Origin: Eunapius fragilis
Taxonomy: Eukaryota > Porifera > Demospongiae > Spongillida > Spongillidae
NCBI GenBank assembly: GCA_963681505.1
Contig: OY811971.1
Coordinates: 23,715,036 to 23,779,035 of the forward strand
Length of the DNA stretch: 64,000 nucleotides
Reading direction: 5' to 3'
Shown here: piece by piece, positions 12,611-24,418 of the stretch
Layout: the number at the start of each line of letters is the position of its first letter
How positions within the stretch are numbered: position 1 is the first letter of the stretch
Position numbers and translations under genes: made by a program
The notes under the pieces: model-generated
Told to the model about the DNA's origin: nothing
Databases searched by the model: none
The model's input: only the letters and a program-made list of their open reading frames with translations

Positions 12611-14133
12611 TATTCTCTGACTAACCTTTTGAAAGCATACAGTTATGAGCCATGTATCATTAATTACACAAACACAAATAACAATCAGGGCATTACGTTT
12701 TCCACGTAATGCTTTGTTGCTTCTTCCCGTTTCATCTCTTGCTCGTTTGAAATCAAACAGATCATCAACTTCATTATAGACGCCTGGTGAGATATTATTT
12801 TTAACTCACGCAATTTGCATACCTCTCGATACAAAACATCTAAGGCAAGGATGTTTGCTCTGTTGCCTCCATACCACTAATCGATAGCAATACCATACAG
12901 ACTGCGTCCACCTATTTGCATAAACGTAGTACAAATCTCATTTACCCAGGGTGCAATTTAAAGCTTACAATGCAATACCTGACCTTTGTTATTGTCATAA
13001 CAGTATATGGTTGCAAGGAAACAATGCCTGCATTTTATCTGCTGCACTCTGCATTGTATCCATTTACCACCATGCACGGAATGCGTGCACTTTTATAATG
13101 ATACAATTATATCAGTTGGCGCACCTGCCGACCTACTGATTATGCATGCATAACAGCGAATGCACTTGCATCCATGCATCAGTGCAATTGGTAGACCTGC
13201 ACGGGCAGCAAGTTAATTCTAATCTCTTAATTCATCATGCTTTTTCCATGCCATGCAATTGAGAGCTGGTTTGACTTTCTTCGCGTATGTGGGTAAATTG
13301 CACTTCAAAGCATTCATTAGTAGCGGTGCAGTTATTGTCTTGCATAATGCAAAACCGTACTGAATTAATCGCACACTATGACTGCATAATTGAATCACCA
13401 TCTATCTCGTGCATGTATCGCATTTAATGCATGCATGCACGGATAATGCTCGTAACTAGTAAAATGAACAAGAAAAGCGTGGAAATTGTAACTGAGCGTC
13501 GTCCGAGGTTACCATGCAGGCGTCAATTGAGTCCTACATAAGCGTTGAAACAGACAACCACTTTGAAAGTAATGCCGCAGTGCTACTGACAAAAAGAATG
13601 ACATGAGGCACATCCCACGGGGCACGGCACATCAAGTATTATAAATCCACTGGATTCGAGCAAGGATTGTAATAGTTAATAATCCTTGGTTCGGGCTACT
13701 GGCTGATTCAAGTAGACAACATACTACATGTGTACACGCATGATTTTCTGAATGTTTGGACCTCCATATTCTAGCACGCAGAAGTCTCTATTTGCATGCG
13801 TTGCATTATTTATTTATCAACTGACTTTTCAATCCATGCACATACACTGTATGCGTGGGCGTACCGCAGTAGTACCGTAGTGCCACACCCTCTTGGCACG
13901 CTGTATTACTTAGTTAAATTAAATCAGTTACATGTGCACATGAGCAAATGTTTCGTCAGTAGACGTCATGAATTATTAAAAAGGAATTGGAGTATACTTT
14001 GAAATGCAATGTGGAAAAAAAACTGCGTATGTATGGGCCATTTCTAAGTACTAATAAAAAATCATTTCAGCTCGCCCGAAGCGATTTTCAGTTAGGCGGC
14101 TCCATCGTTGATGACACGTACCATCGGGGCCGG

Positions 14134-14166
<33 letters not shown>

Positions 14167-14190
14167 TCGATGTACTACGGTGTACTTTTA
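12611..14190. other. Intergenic, no gene seen; poly-G run at 14130-14165
   Basis: Only short open frames without coding character. A small inverted repeat (GCATTACGTTTTCCACGTAATGC) sits near 12690. The right end carries a run of about 35 G. Confidence 0.45.
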
Positions 14191-14335
14191 GAGAACAAAA
14201 TACTCGTCCCCATCGTCCGTCCAAAAATTTCTCCTCCCTCGTCGTCTTATTCCTTCCGGAGAGTATAACTCACGACAGGAACGTTTTTACAGCACGCCAA
14301 GTGTACCAATCGCTTCAGGATGTGTCCGCATGTTG
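14191..14335. repeat. Dispersed repeat, short-tract relative of the TTC-bearing copy at 26.8 kb
   Basis: GAGAACAAAA, CTCGTCCCCA, a short TCCTCCCTCGTCGTCTTATTCC stretch, GAGTATAACTC and TACCAATCGCTT occur in the same order as at 26795-27150. The triplet part is about 25 bp here and over 220 bp there. Confidence 0.65.
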
Positions 14336-14589
14336 TCTTCAGGTGTCTGTTAGACGCCTAACTTATCGGGCAATTAGCTGAAGCTAGTAGTGCCTTATTT
14401 GGTGTTGACCTACAAATAGCACCTTACATCAGCTATCACAATGTTCATGACGCACCAGTATAAAATAACCAGCGTTATTAAATTCGATAGTTTTACCATG
14501 CAATCTCCTGAACAATTCTGATTCATCTGAAAGTGGAAAGATCCAGATGCTGCCAGATCCAGAGATAATATATTAAAGGGATTGGAAAC

Positions 14590-17562
14590 ATGGCTTATCA
14601 ACACTATAGATATATTACAAAAGTTGTTTTCTTAATCCTTTTGATTTCTGGGTCAGTTTCTTTTCTTGCTTCTTGTAAATTTCCATCCACGCACTTGCTA
14701 GCTGAACCCACGAATGGTTATCCACATATCTACAATCATGCCCAAGAGTATTTTGCTGTTGTCTTGTTCCCAGGTAGCAGTAACAATTGACCAATAAAAA
14801 AAGTACGTCTTCACTATTCACAATAGTTGATACAGCTTATTATCTCTGATATTAATCTAATATATTATCTCTGGCCAAACGTGCGTATGTCAAGCGCGGT
14901 ACCAAAAGGAACAACAAAACAATCACCGTTTATGCTACCTGATTCTATGCGTTCCAAGAACAAAATACAATACCAAACCCACCAGAATTATTTAAGGAAC
15001 AAGTAATAAAAACATTCTCTACATGAGAAGCTTGGTGGTATATAGGAATCAAAGGTGATGGTGGTGTAAAAAGCAAGGGAACAAGGCGTCTGATTGAAAA
15101 GGAAAAATGAAATAGACCTATATTTGCAGCATGTTGTCATATTTAAATGTGCGTGCTAAAATAGGTCTATCTTTACAATCAGAAGCCTTGTTCCCTTGCT
15201 TTTTACACCACCATCACCTTTGATTCCTATATACCACCAACCTTCTCGTATAGAGAATGTTTTTATTATTTGTCAACTTTATAAGGCATGTTATTGCTTC
15301 TTTATTAGGTATGGTACATATACCTCTGTCAGATACTCTGTCATTACCATCAGATAACAGACATTGACACCTGCATGATAATGGACCCACCAGGTCCATT
15401 CCCCATTGAGCAAATGAACTCCTCCTGGATGGAGATTTGCTGCATGTCTTCTTGGGTATTTAGTTTCGTTTTTTGAAAAACAAGGCAAGTGCTGCAAGAT
15501 ACATACCATAGATGGTGTTGATAACAGCAATGAGTGCCATAGAGGCCTGCTGTCTCTGATGGAAGGATATTATGCAGCACACACACCTGTGACGTTCACT
15601 TTTTTAAGAATTCCCCCTTCCTACCTTGTGGCAAGACATATATTGGTGTACTCAATGTATTATCGATATCTCCGATTATATATAACTGTAGGTTATGAAG
15701 TCTCTGTCAACATCCTAACCAAAGGACCAATTGTGGCATGGTCTATGGTGTCACTTACTTGCTCAGTTGATCCAGTCCCTCCTGGTCCAGTATCCTACCA
15801 GTGGTCCACCACTATCCCTCACTCACATTACACCTTCATATCCTCACGGGGACCCTCTGCTTACGTGTACATAGGACCCGCCCCTCCAAAGTGGGGTCTT
15901 TACTTCTGTCATGTGCTCTCCAATGGAAGTGAGGTGGCTGTTGGCCATACCGTGATCAAGCCACAAGGTAGGAAGGGGGAATTCTTAAAAAAGTATTTCA
16001 TATATCTCGTTATGTATTACAATGTAGGAGGACTTCTCGTCCCTATTGGTCCAACTAAGTTCAGCTATCACTATGGGGACACCATAGTCCTGGGAGTGAA
16101 CATATCGACCAACTACTACATCCGGTCTCTCCAGTGGTACAGAGATGGTAACCCAGTACCTGTGAACAACTCCTTTGACATGAGGGTGTACAGTGACAGC
16201 ATGGGTACCAGGCTGACCATCCAGAGAGCAGGGAGCTCAGATGAGGGAGAGTACACCGTCAAGATACATACCATAGATGGTGTTGATAACAGCAATGAGT
16301 GCCATAGAGGCCTGCTGTCTTTGATGGAAGGATATTATGCAGCACACACACCTGTGACGTTCACCATATCGTCCTCGTCATCCCAAGGTGATGTATTCAC
16401 AGCGAGTAAGTTCATTTCATGTAGTAGCTCTTTTATTTGTCCAGATTATCCAGAACAACCATTGTCCGATGCAAGGATTTATGTGAACCATGCAACCAGC
16501 ATAACTGTACAGGAGGATGTGTTGAATATTTCACACCTTCAGTTTCAAAGTTGCATGTGTTCCAGCTACCCTGTTCCACAACGTTCTCTTTACTTCAATG
16601 GTTACGAGATCTCTGACAGCAGGGTGGCCTACACCATTCAATCTGAAACTATAGTACTCAATATTTCAAATGCCACATCCAAAGACTTTGGAGTGTATGA
16701 AGTTGTGACCTCATTCGGTGGTGGTTTCCCTGTTTTCTCCCTTTGCTTACCATATTATTATGTATATTTATTCCGTCACTATGGACACCTGTATCATGTG
16801 AAAACGTTTACAATTGTGAAATATGGTATGAGTTGAATGATACAACTTCTAGTACACATGTTTACAGTTGTATGTTAGTTCCACCTCAGGTCTCTCTGCA
16901 AGCATCAGCAACACACACACCTTCCATGATTGTCATCACATGTGGAGCATTAAATGGAACTCCAGATACCCACAACATCACCCTGATGAAGAGTGGGTTA
17001 GTGATAGCTAGTACTGTTGGAGGGAACACTCTGACACACACTGTCCCGGTGACATGTAATGGTCTGAGTCAGTATGTGTGTGAGGTGGACGGCTTCTACA
17101 CCACACAGCAGATGACACTGGTACTCAGTGGATCAGGTATGTGCACACATATGCACCAGCTTATCTTTTGGTCTGAGTATCATTTGTGATATTACATAAT
17201 ACTCAACATGCACCATTAAAAATTGAACTTATTCCATCTTCATCTAAAGTTGAGGTGGTCACTGGAACAATAGGAGTGTTTTATGGAGACATCATAATCC
17301 TTATCTGCATAGTATCCATGATCAGGTATAAAACCTCATACATGTATTTCTTATGCATGTGACATGAAGGATGCTTTTCATCCCTGCATGAAGCATTGCT
17401 TGGAGACTTGGGAGAGATCACAGGAATGCAGTGGATGACTTGTATGGTAACCCAGCAGGACTTGAGATAGATGACCCTAAACTGAGTTTGAATTGGAAGA
17501 ACATTCAGCATATCAGACTGTTAGAAGACATTGGCAGTAGTAAAACCAGCATAGATCTTTAA
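14590..17562 (+). CDS. Ig-domain single-pass membrane protein, seven-exon model
   Basis: Not assignable to a named family; probably a cell-surface adhesion or recognition protein. Exons used: 14590-14674, 15692-15967, 16028-16405, 16445-16761, 16890-17136, 17250-17325, 17424-17562; the total is divisible by three (505 aa). Exon 1 encodes a signal peptide (MAYQHYRYITKVVFLILLIS then GSVSFLAS) and ends in phase 1 at GTAAAT. Four exons encode Ig-like domains; the second shows LQWYRDG, RLTIQ and DEGEYTV, with the usual cysteines reduced. Next come a hydrophobic exon (IIILICIVSMI) and a tail with DDLYGNPAGLEIDD ending SSKTSIDL. Linking exon 1 to exon 2 across a 1-kb intron is inference from matching phase. 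The 16761/16890 junction is the least certain boundary. Confidence 0.68.
14999..15273. mobile_element. MITE with about 110-bp terminal inverted repeats, copy 1
   Basis: The left arm starts AAGTAATAAAAACATTCTCT and the right arm ends in its near-complement (AGAGAATGTTTTTATTATTT). The arms share AGGAATCAAAGGTGATGGTG and CAAGGGAACAAGG. Only about 40 bp separates them. It is a relative of 27436-27720. It lies in the first intron of the Ig gene model. No coding capacity. Confidence 0.88.
15275..15490 (-). mobile_element. Ty3/Gypsy integrase relic
   Basis: Minus-strand frames show pieces typical of the Gypsy integrase zinc finger to catalytic-core region (CSTCLVFQKTK and MDLVGPL). No LTRs are seen. 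It is a short broken fragment inside the first intron of the Ig gene model. Confidence 0.55.
15494..15600 (+). pseudogene. Duplicated end of an Ig exon (ghost exon)
   Basis: About 105 bp, from CAAGATACATACCATAG to GTGACGTTCAC, are almost identical to 16262-16366, the end of the second Ig exon. I saw one clear base difference. The upstream part of that Ig exon is absent here and replaced by a transposon relic. It looks like the remains of an exon duplication within the gene. Confidence 0.75.
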
Positions 17563-17599
17563 CCAATCAAATAACATGTAGTATTGTTACTTGTGTTCA

Positions 17600-18285
17600 C
17601 TAATTAAAATAATGACATTCTATAAAAGCACGGATGGAATTAATCTTATATCCTACCCTTAAATGAAATCAGTATTCAGCACTGCCATGCATGCATGAAG
17701 CCAGACGATTACCACCAATCCCTAACGCACAAAGTACCACGACGAGCAAAATGACTTAGACATAAAATGACTGCATCCTGATCAAGAGAGTAATGTATGA
17801 ACTCATTGATCATGATGTGCAGTATGGCCACATGCAGTATACCTGGCACATTTATCAGTGGAACTATGTCATGCATAATGCAGGTGTGTTGGACCTCATG
17901 ACTGTTGTCTGTCCAGACTGGTTGGAATATCCGTTTGGCTGCCATCTCTTTGTTTTTGAATTGGGGCACAAATACAGTACATCAAAGCACACAGGTGGTA
18001 AAATCACCACATCCTTAATGTGCTGTGTGATGGTATCCATATCTGGGGGGTGAGTGAGGTGCAACAATGACTTCATCCAATGAATGCATCGAGCCTCCAC
18101 CTGTGGTTGCCAGGCAACGTTTGATATGGGTGGCAATGTGATGGCAAGTAGCTGAAATAAAATATATACGTACTTATGTGAATGATTGTATGTTACAGCC
18201 CAGGGGTGGTGTCTGTTGGCGGGAATGGATGCAGTGTGATGACTAGCAGGTGCATGTGAAAGTGATCTCATGGCTATGCTGTGCT
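17600..18285 (-). other. Unrecognised minus-strand open stretch, possibly a gene remnant
   Basis: Two overlapping minus-strand frames look mildly protein-like (PQVEARCIHWMKSLLHLTHP in one, VPLINVPGILHVAILHIM in the other). A possible acceptor (TTTCAG) lies near 18153. No single frame spans the stretch, no domain is recognised, and it lies between the 3' ends of the Ig and DNAJC2 genes. It could be a decayed exon or chance. Confidence 0.2.
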
Positions 18286-18527
18286 TTCTCTACAAAGTGT
18301 CACGCTGTCTCAGTAGATCATCATATCCACGTGCACAATGTGTGTGACCAGACAATTACTGTGGCATGACCTATGTGGCATGGCCACCCCCCCCCCCCCC
18401 AAACCCTAGCTACGGGTGCAAAGAATACAGAGATAGTGTGCTGAAGAATACAGAGGTCATGTACATATATGGTCAATAACAGAGGTCATGTACAAGCATG
18501 TGTGTCTGTTTGAATACAAGGAAGTCT

Positions 18528-21500
18528 TCATGTTCCCTGCTTCTTGGCTTTAACTTTGGCCACAAGCTCCTATAAATGCACACATTAATTTGTCACATAA
18601 AAGTACCATCACATTATACACCCTCACATCACATCAGACCTCCACATTATACACCCTCACATCACATCAGACCACCACATTATACACCCTCACATCACAT
18701 CAGACCACCACAATATACACCCTCACATCACATCAGACCACCACATTATATACCCTCACATCACACCAGACCACCACATTGTACACCCTCACATCACATC
18801 AGACCACCACATTATACACCCTCACATCACATCAGACCACAACATTATACACCCTCACATCACATCAGACCACCACATTATATACCCTCACATCACACCA
18901 CCACATTATACACCTTCACATCACATCAGACCACCACGTTATACACCCTCACATCACATCAGACCACATTATACACCCTCACATCACATCACATCAGACC
19001 ACAAAACCTCACCCTCAATACAGTCATTTACACCCATACATTTCCCATCACACACACACACAACACACACTTCCCCTCACACACACACACACACACACAC
19101 TTCCCCTCACACACACACACACACACAGGTCCTACACCTTGAAGCGGTTTACACACTCTCCCTTGGTCCTGGTACCCACTGCTGCTGCTATCTTCTCCCA
19201 TCTCTCCTCCACACTGGATGGGTACGCCCTCAGGGCATCCTCCAGGAGCTAAGGGGGAGGGACACACCCACCCACATGTCACATCACCATGGGATACCAC
19301 AATGAACAACAATATGGCCGCCACCTTCTGTTCCTCAGCAGACCACGGCTTTGGACCATCTGCAAGGTCAGAAGGGGGCATTAAATAGAGCATGGTGGCA
19401 TGTCATCTCATACATAAGGTTAATTAAATCAGACGTTTATAATAACTATAATTCTTCCATAATCATAACTAGCACCATAAGCGGCACACTTACCATATCT
19501 CTGTGTGGGCGGAGCCTCTACCTGTCCCTTGGTGAGGTGGTCTTTGGCAAACTTTGAGAAAGCCATCTTATTCTCTGCCTCCCGGTCCCCAGACTGCATC
19601 TTCTGCAGACTCTTCACCTTGGCAATGACCTGCTTCTCAACCTTGGTGGTACCGCCAAAGGAGTGAGTGTTGATGAACCCCGTGATCACCTCCCACCTGT
19701 GAGTCAAGCATAGAGGCCCCCCACCCCCCAGAGGTGATATAGGTCTGGGGACGTAGAGTCCCCTCTACCCACCTCTTCTGTGTACCCGCTGGATACAGTA
19801 CCACAGCCTTGATCAGGAGCTGGGTCTCAGCGTTTGTCCACTCTGTGTCCGTGGCAACCAAAGACTTCCCACCACCACCGGAAGACTGCTGGAATGCTGA
19901 CCCCGCCCACACATGTCAAACGGTACCCTGCTACATGTGGGCGTGGCACGTTACCTATCCTGGCCTGTTCCTCTGCTGCCTCCCTCTCCTGCCTCTGGAG
20001 GGACTGGACCTGTAGGGGGCGGGGCAAGCGTTTATCCACGGCAACAGACCACACCCCTTCCCCACTCACCTCCTTTGTGAAGATGGCCTGGGCCTCTCCA
20101 AGTGTGAGGGCGGAGAACTGCTCACTTAGTTGCTGCAATCTGATAGTGGCATGTTGCTATGACAACATGTAACAATAGGGTACGGCTCTCACCGTTCTGC
20201 TGTTAGGGAGGCAGTAAGCCTCTCTGTCTCCTCCATCTTTGTGACCAGGTCAGCCTCCCCTGAGGCAAAGTAATTCAGTGCCTAGATGGGGAGGGGGACT
20301 AGTGATGGGAGGGGGACTAGGCATGGGATGGGGACTAGGCATGGGATGGAGACTAGGCATGGGATGGGAACTAGTGATGGGTGGGGACTAGTGATGGGAG
20401 GGGGACTGCTCTTTCCATAATGTAGATGATCGCCATGTTAGTATCGTAGAATACCAGCTTCAACGACCCCTTACGTGAGACCCTAAAAATAATGGCATGT
20501 CTTTGAAACGAGCATATCTCCAAAACCCTTCATGCTACGTTTCAAAGACATGCCGTTTTTTGGTCTCACATACATGTAAGGGTTCGTTAAAGCTGGTATT
20601 CTACGGTAAGCAGAATTTTTATCTGCTAGGCAACATCCATGATACATACATGTAGCTGGACAACATTCATGATACATACATGTAGCCGGACAACATCCAC
20701 GATACATACATGTAACTGAACAACATCCATGATACATACATGTAGCTGGACAACATCCATGATACATACATGTAACTGGACAACATCCATGATACATACA
20801 TGTAGCTGGACAACATCCATGATACATACATGTAGCTGAACAACATCCATGATACATACTTGTAGCTGGACAACATCCATGATACATACATGTAGCTGGA
20901 CAACATCCATGATACATACATGTAACTGGACAACATCCATGATACATACATGTAACTGGACAACATCCATGATACAAACATGTAGCTGAACAACATCCAT
21001 GATACACACATGTAGCTGGACAACATCCATGATACATACATGTACATGTAGCTGGACAACATCCATGATACATACATGTAACTGGACAACATCCATGATA
21101 CATACATGTAGCTGAACAACATCCATGATACATACATGTAGCTGGACAACATCCATGATACACACATGTAACTGGACAACATCCATGATACATACATGTA
21201 GCTGAACAACATCCATGATACATACATGTAGCTGGACAACATCCATGATACATACATGTAGCTGGACAACATTCATGATACATACATGTAGCTGGACAAC
21301 ATCCATGATACATACATGTAGCTGGACAACATCCATGATACATAGATGTAGCTGGACAACATCCATGATACATACATGTAGCTGGACAACATCCATGATA
21401 CATACATGTAACTGGACAACATCCATGATACATACATGTAGCCGGACAACATGTTACAATGAATAGAGCTTGTGACGAGAAGTTAAAAGTTGCCATGGTA

Positions 21501-23416
21501 CGATCTATTCCGCAGGTTTAGCAACCATGGTCACTACACACTTATAAAGATCGTCTGGAGAACGGTTCTTAAGGTAATAGCCAGATTGCAGTTACCTCAT
21601 ATAACCATGGTTACATCACATAACCATGGCTACCTCACATAACCATGGTTACCTCACATAACCACGGCTACATCACATAACCAAGGCTACCTCACATAAC
21701 CATGGTTACCTCACATAACCACGGTTACATCACATAACCATGGCTACCTCACATACCACACAGGCAGTTCTGAAGGACTTGCGAGCTTTCTTCAGAACAT
21801 TCTTCACTGCACTCCTCTCCTTCTTCACCTGTTGGGCCTGGGGACAAGGTACATTACATCACCATGTACACACACACACTCCGCCCACTTTACCTGCGAC
21901 CTTGCGTCTTCTTCCTCTAGCTCCACCCTCCTCCTCTCCTCCTCCTCCCTCTCCAGCCTCTCTCTCTCCCTCTGTTCGGCCTCCATTCTCAAGGCGTCTT
22001 CCCTCTGCTTCTTACGGGCAAGCCTCTCTGCCTTCTCTGCTTCTCTGACCCTCCTTATCCTGGGGTCACAGGAGTGGGCATTATCTGGAACACAACAGCA
22101 TTTCCATGGCAACACCACGTAAAAACACATACATGTATGCGCATAAATCAAACATGCCCTACAGTATATATACATGAATGTATTATGTATATGTATGTCC
22201 ACACACACACACACACACACAAGCATTTTCGTACCTATCAATGTTCTTATCCTTGCCATCTCTGCCTTCTTCCTCTTCTGTCTGGATGACTTGTTCTGCT
22301 TCTCCATCCAACGCCTCTCCTCACGGCTAAGGGTGGTAAGGGGAGGAGGGATAGTTATGGGGATGGGGAGGAGGGATAATTGTGGGGTGGGGAGGAGGGA
22401 TAGTTATGGGGATGGGGAGGAGGGGTAGGTGTGGGAATGGGGAGGAGGGATAACTGTGGGAGTAGGGAGGAGGGATAATTGTGGGAGTGGGGAGGAGGGA
22501 TAATTGTGGGAGTGGGGAGGAGGGTTAGGTGTGGGGATGGGGAGGAGGGATAACTGTGGGAGTAGGGAGGAGGGATAATTGTGGGAGTGGGGAGGAGGGG
22601 TAGACTTACGACTCGGCTTTGTCCAGACGATGTTCATCTTGGTATGAGAAGTCTCTCCATGAGTTGAATCCATACCTGTAAGGTAAGCATATGTCCCCTC
22701 ATTACATGTACTGTACACAATACATTAAAGATAACACTACCACCTAACTGTAATAATTTGTTAACCATTCAATAAATAGGTGATGTCATTCATATGGGGA
22801 CAGGAATGTATGTAAGTACCCATGAAAAGTGAGGAGGGAGTGGGGAGGAGAGAGTATGAGGTGGAGGGAGAGGGGGGACACCTTACCAGAAGTCATAGAA
22901 TGCATTCACGTCCTCAATAGGTGTGTTGTCATCTCCAAGGAAGGGTACAGGTTGGATGGTTGACCATCTATGAGGAATGACCACTCACTTATGACTCCAC
23001 CCACACAAGATGTCTACATGGAATGGGGCCCAAACAACACTTGCTGGTATGGAATGGGACCCAAACATACCTGACATTTTCTTCAAAGACAGGTGTGAAC
23101 ACTTCAAAGAAGTGCTCTCTGGAGTACTCACACACTGTGGGGATGTCATCAGTGACTGTTGGGTCAGCACTGTCATAGGCACGGCGACATTTAGGATCTG
23201 AGAGTATGTCGTAGGCTGGGAGGGGAGGGGGGAGGGGGAGGAGGAGGGGACAGTGCATGAGATGTAATATACGCTCCACCTTGGGTCACACATACACCAA
23301 CATACACACACACACTAACAAAAACACACACGCACACACACACACACACACACTAACACACGTGCACACACACCAGTACCAGAGATTATATATAAATGAT
23401 CTCTGCCAGTACACTA

Positions 23417-23447
<31 letters not shown>

Positions 23448-24013
23448 TCTTAATACACTTGAAGTGGTCATCATCTTGGTCCTCTGAGCTCTGTTGCTGC
23501 TTATCAGGATGATGTTGCAGTACCTTCTGTCTGTCTGATCAGGGGGCGGAGTACACGTACGTCACACTCACCACTACGAGTCGCATTTACACGTACATGC
23601 TTTCCGGATATCCTCGGGTTTCGCCCTATATCGCACTTTGCCCAGGCCAAGTATGGCGTAGTGGTCTTGGTCCTGTGGGGAAGGGAACCCCCGGGGGTAC
23701 GGGGAATCGGTCGCAGGGTGCTCTCACGTGACAGGTCCGCCATGGAATTTACCTTCCACTGCGTGGGATCCAACAGCAGAGGGTTGTACTCTTCCTCCTC
23801 GCCCTCCTTATCGCTACCCGAACTATCGTCGCTTGATGACGCGGCGTCCGCAGGCAGCTGCTGCGAAGCCTCACATCCGAACCGCCTTCCGATGTTCTCA
23901 AAGTCCAGCCAGACCGGGGCTACGAAGAACCAAAGTACACCCCTCGCATTACCAATGTCACACGCTCTGCACACCGCACCTGACAACCGCCTCAGTACGA
24001 TACCGCAAGCCAT
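18528..24013 (-). CDS. DNAJC2: DNAJC2/zuotin (MPP11), J domain plus two SANT domains, 17 exons
   Basis: J-protein co-chaperone of the ribosome-associated complex; it stimulates Hsp70 on nascent chains, and in animals also acts in chromatin. Exons (minus strand, high to low): 24013-23753, 23672-23597, 23534-23445, 23215-23071, 22967-22887, 22675-22610, 22326-22235, 22084-21894, 21837-21757, 20281-20193, 20139-20070, 20009-19955, 19896-19773, 19696-19494, 19359-19325, 19248-19138, 18569-18528. All junctions are GT/AG in phase and sum to 1812 nt (603 aa; human is about 620). The J domain has [14 protein letters not shown] and HHPDK (HPD at about 121-123). ZRF1 landmarks are [32 protein letters not shown] and a charged helix in exon 8. 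SANT1 has [24 protein letters not shown]2 has KPWSAEEQK and [20 protein letters not shown]. It ends [14 protein letters not shown] 33-nt in-frame intron may lie in exon 1 near 23920-23952. Confidence 0.93.
18608..19000. repeat. 33-bp minisatellite in the last DNAJC2 intron
   Basis: About 12 units carrying CACCCTCACATCACATCAGA and CCACCACATTATA. The two long forward open frames across it arise because 33 is divisible by three. A CA-rich tract continues to about 19130. It lies between DNAJC2 exons 16 and 17. Confidence 0.9.
20285..20408. repeat. 18-bp G-rich minisatellite in a DNAJC2 intron
   Basis: About seven units around GGGGACTAGTGATGGGA or GGGACTAGGCATGGGAT, in the intron between exons 9 and 10. 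Confidence 0.8.
20445..20605. mobile_element. 161-bp foldback MITE in a DNAJC2 intron
   Basis: The left arm CGTAGAATACCAGCTTCAAC and the right arm (reverse complement CGTAGAATACCAGCTTTAAC) are almost identical. Complementarity continues through TGAGACC and GGCATGTCTTTGAAACG nearly to the centre. No coding capacity. It abuts the 30-bp minisatellite array. Confidence 0.85.
20625..21455. repeat. 30-bp minisatellite in a DNAJC2 intron
   Basis: About 27 units containing CAACATCCATGATACATACA and TGTAGCTGGA or TGTAACTGGA. One unit (near 21040) carries an extra CATGTA. The minus-strand [10 protein letters not shown]-like frames are artefacts of a stop-free 30-bp unit. It accounts for most of the large intron between exons 9 and 10. 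Confidence 0.95.
21597..21750. repeat. 19-bp minisatellite in a DNAJC2 intron
   Basis: About eight units of CATAACCATGGTTACCTCA-type sequence, alternating GGTTAC and GGCTAC, ending just before exon 9 on the minus strand. Confidence 0.85.
22335..22608. repeat. G-rich minisatellite of about 25 bp in a DNAJC2 intron
   Basis: About ten units of GGAGGAGGGATAATTGTGGG plus GTGGG, between exons 6 and 7. A shorter version is present in the duplicated fragment at 29133-29302. Confidence 0.85.
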
Positions 24014-24028
24014 CTAGTTAGCTCTCTC

Positions 24029-24034
24029 CACGTG
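24029..24034. promoter_or_regulatory. CACGTG E-box upstream of DNAJC2
   Basis: A canonical CACGTG lies 15 bp before the DNAJC2 start codon. Such boxes bind Myc/Max-type bHLH proteins, which often drive ribosome-linked genes. The site is seen; the role is inference. Confidence 0.35.
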
Positions 24035-24415
24035 AAGCAGGCTGGCAATGGTATTCATAGACATCCACTTCGTTAATATTTGATTTAACCCTTTTAGACA
24101 CACAATAATTTTTTTTTTATAAATATGTGCACCCTCCATTGGCTCCAGGACATCCTTTGGATTTTTCTATGTATTCGTGTATTCTTTTGTATCTAAACTG
24201 AGTGTGAATAATGTGTCTGCATTGTACAAGTATTCATGAATTTTTATTCATTTTTTAATTTTCCTTGGGATAACTTTTAAAAATATTCAATACATAAATG
24301 GTACTGGATACACAGGGTTACACTATATAAATTACATGCTACTTGTGGTGCCCAATACAGAGGTAGCATTGCCTTGCTGTAGTGCAATGGACGCTCTCTG
24401 GAGAAGGAATGGGAG
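24035..24415. other. Intergenic, AT-rich, no gene seen
   Basis: Upstream region of DNAJC2. T-rich, without repeats or open frames of note. Confidence 0.5.
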
Positions 24416-24418
24416 GGA

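Noticed and set aside
18576-19252. His/Thr-rich forward proteins
   Set aside because: Frames of a 33-bp intronic minisatellite and CA tract, running opposite to the DNAJC2 exons.
20483-21496. 337-residue minus-strand [10 protein letters not shown] repeat protein
   Set aside because: Product of a 30-bp intronic minisatellite; it lies between two DNAJC2 exons that splice in phase without it.
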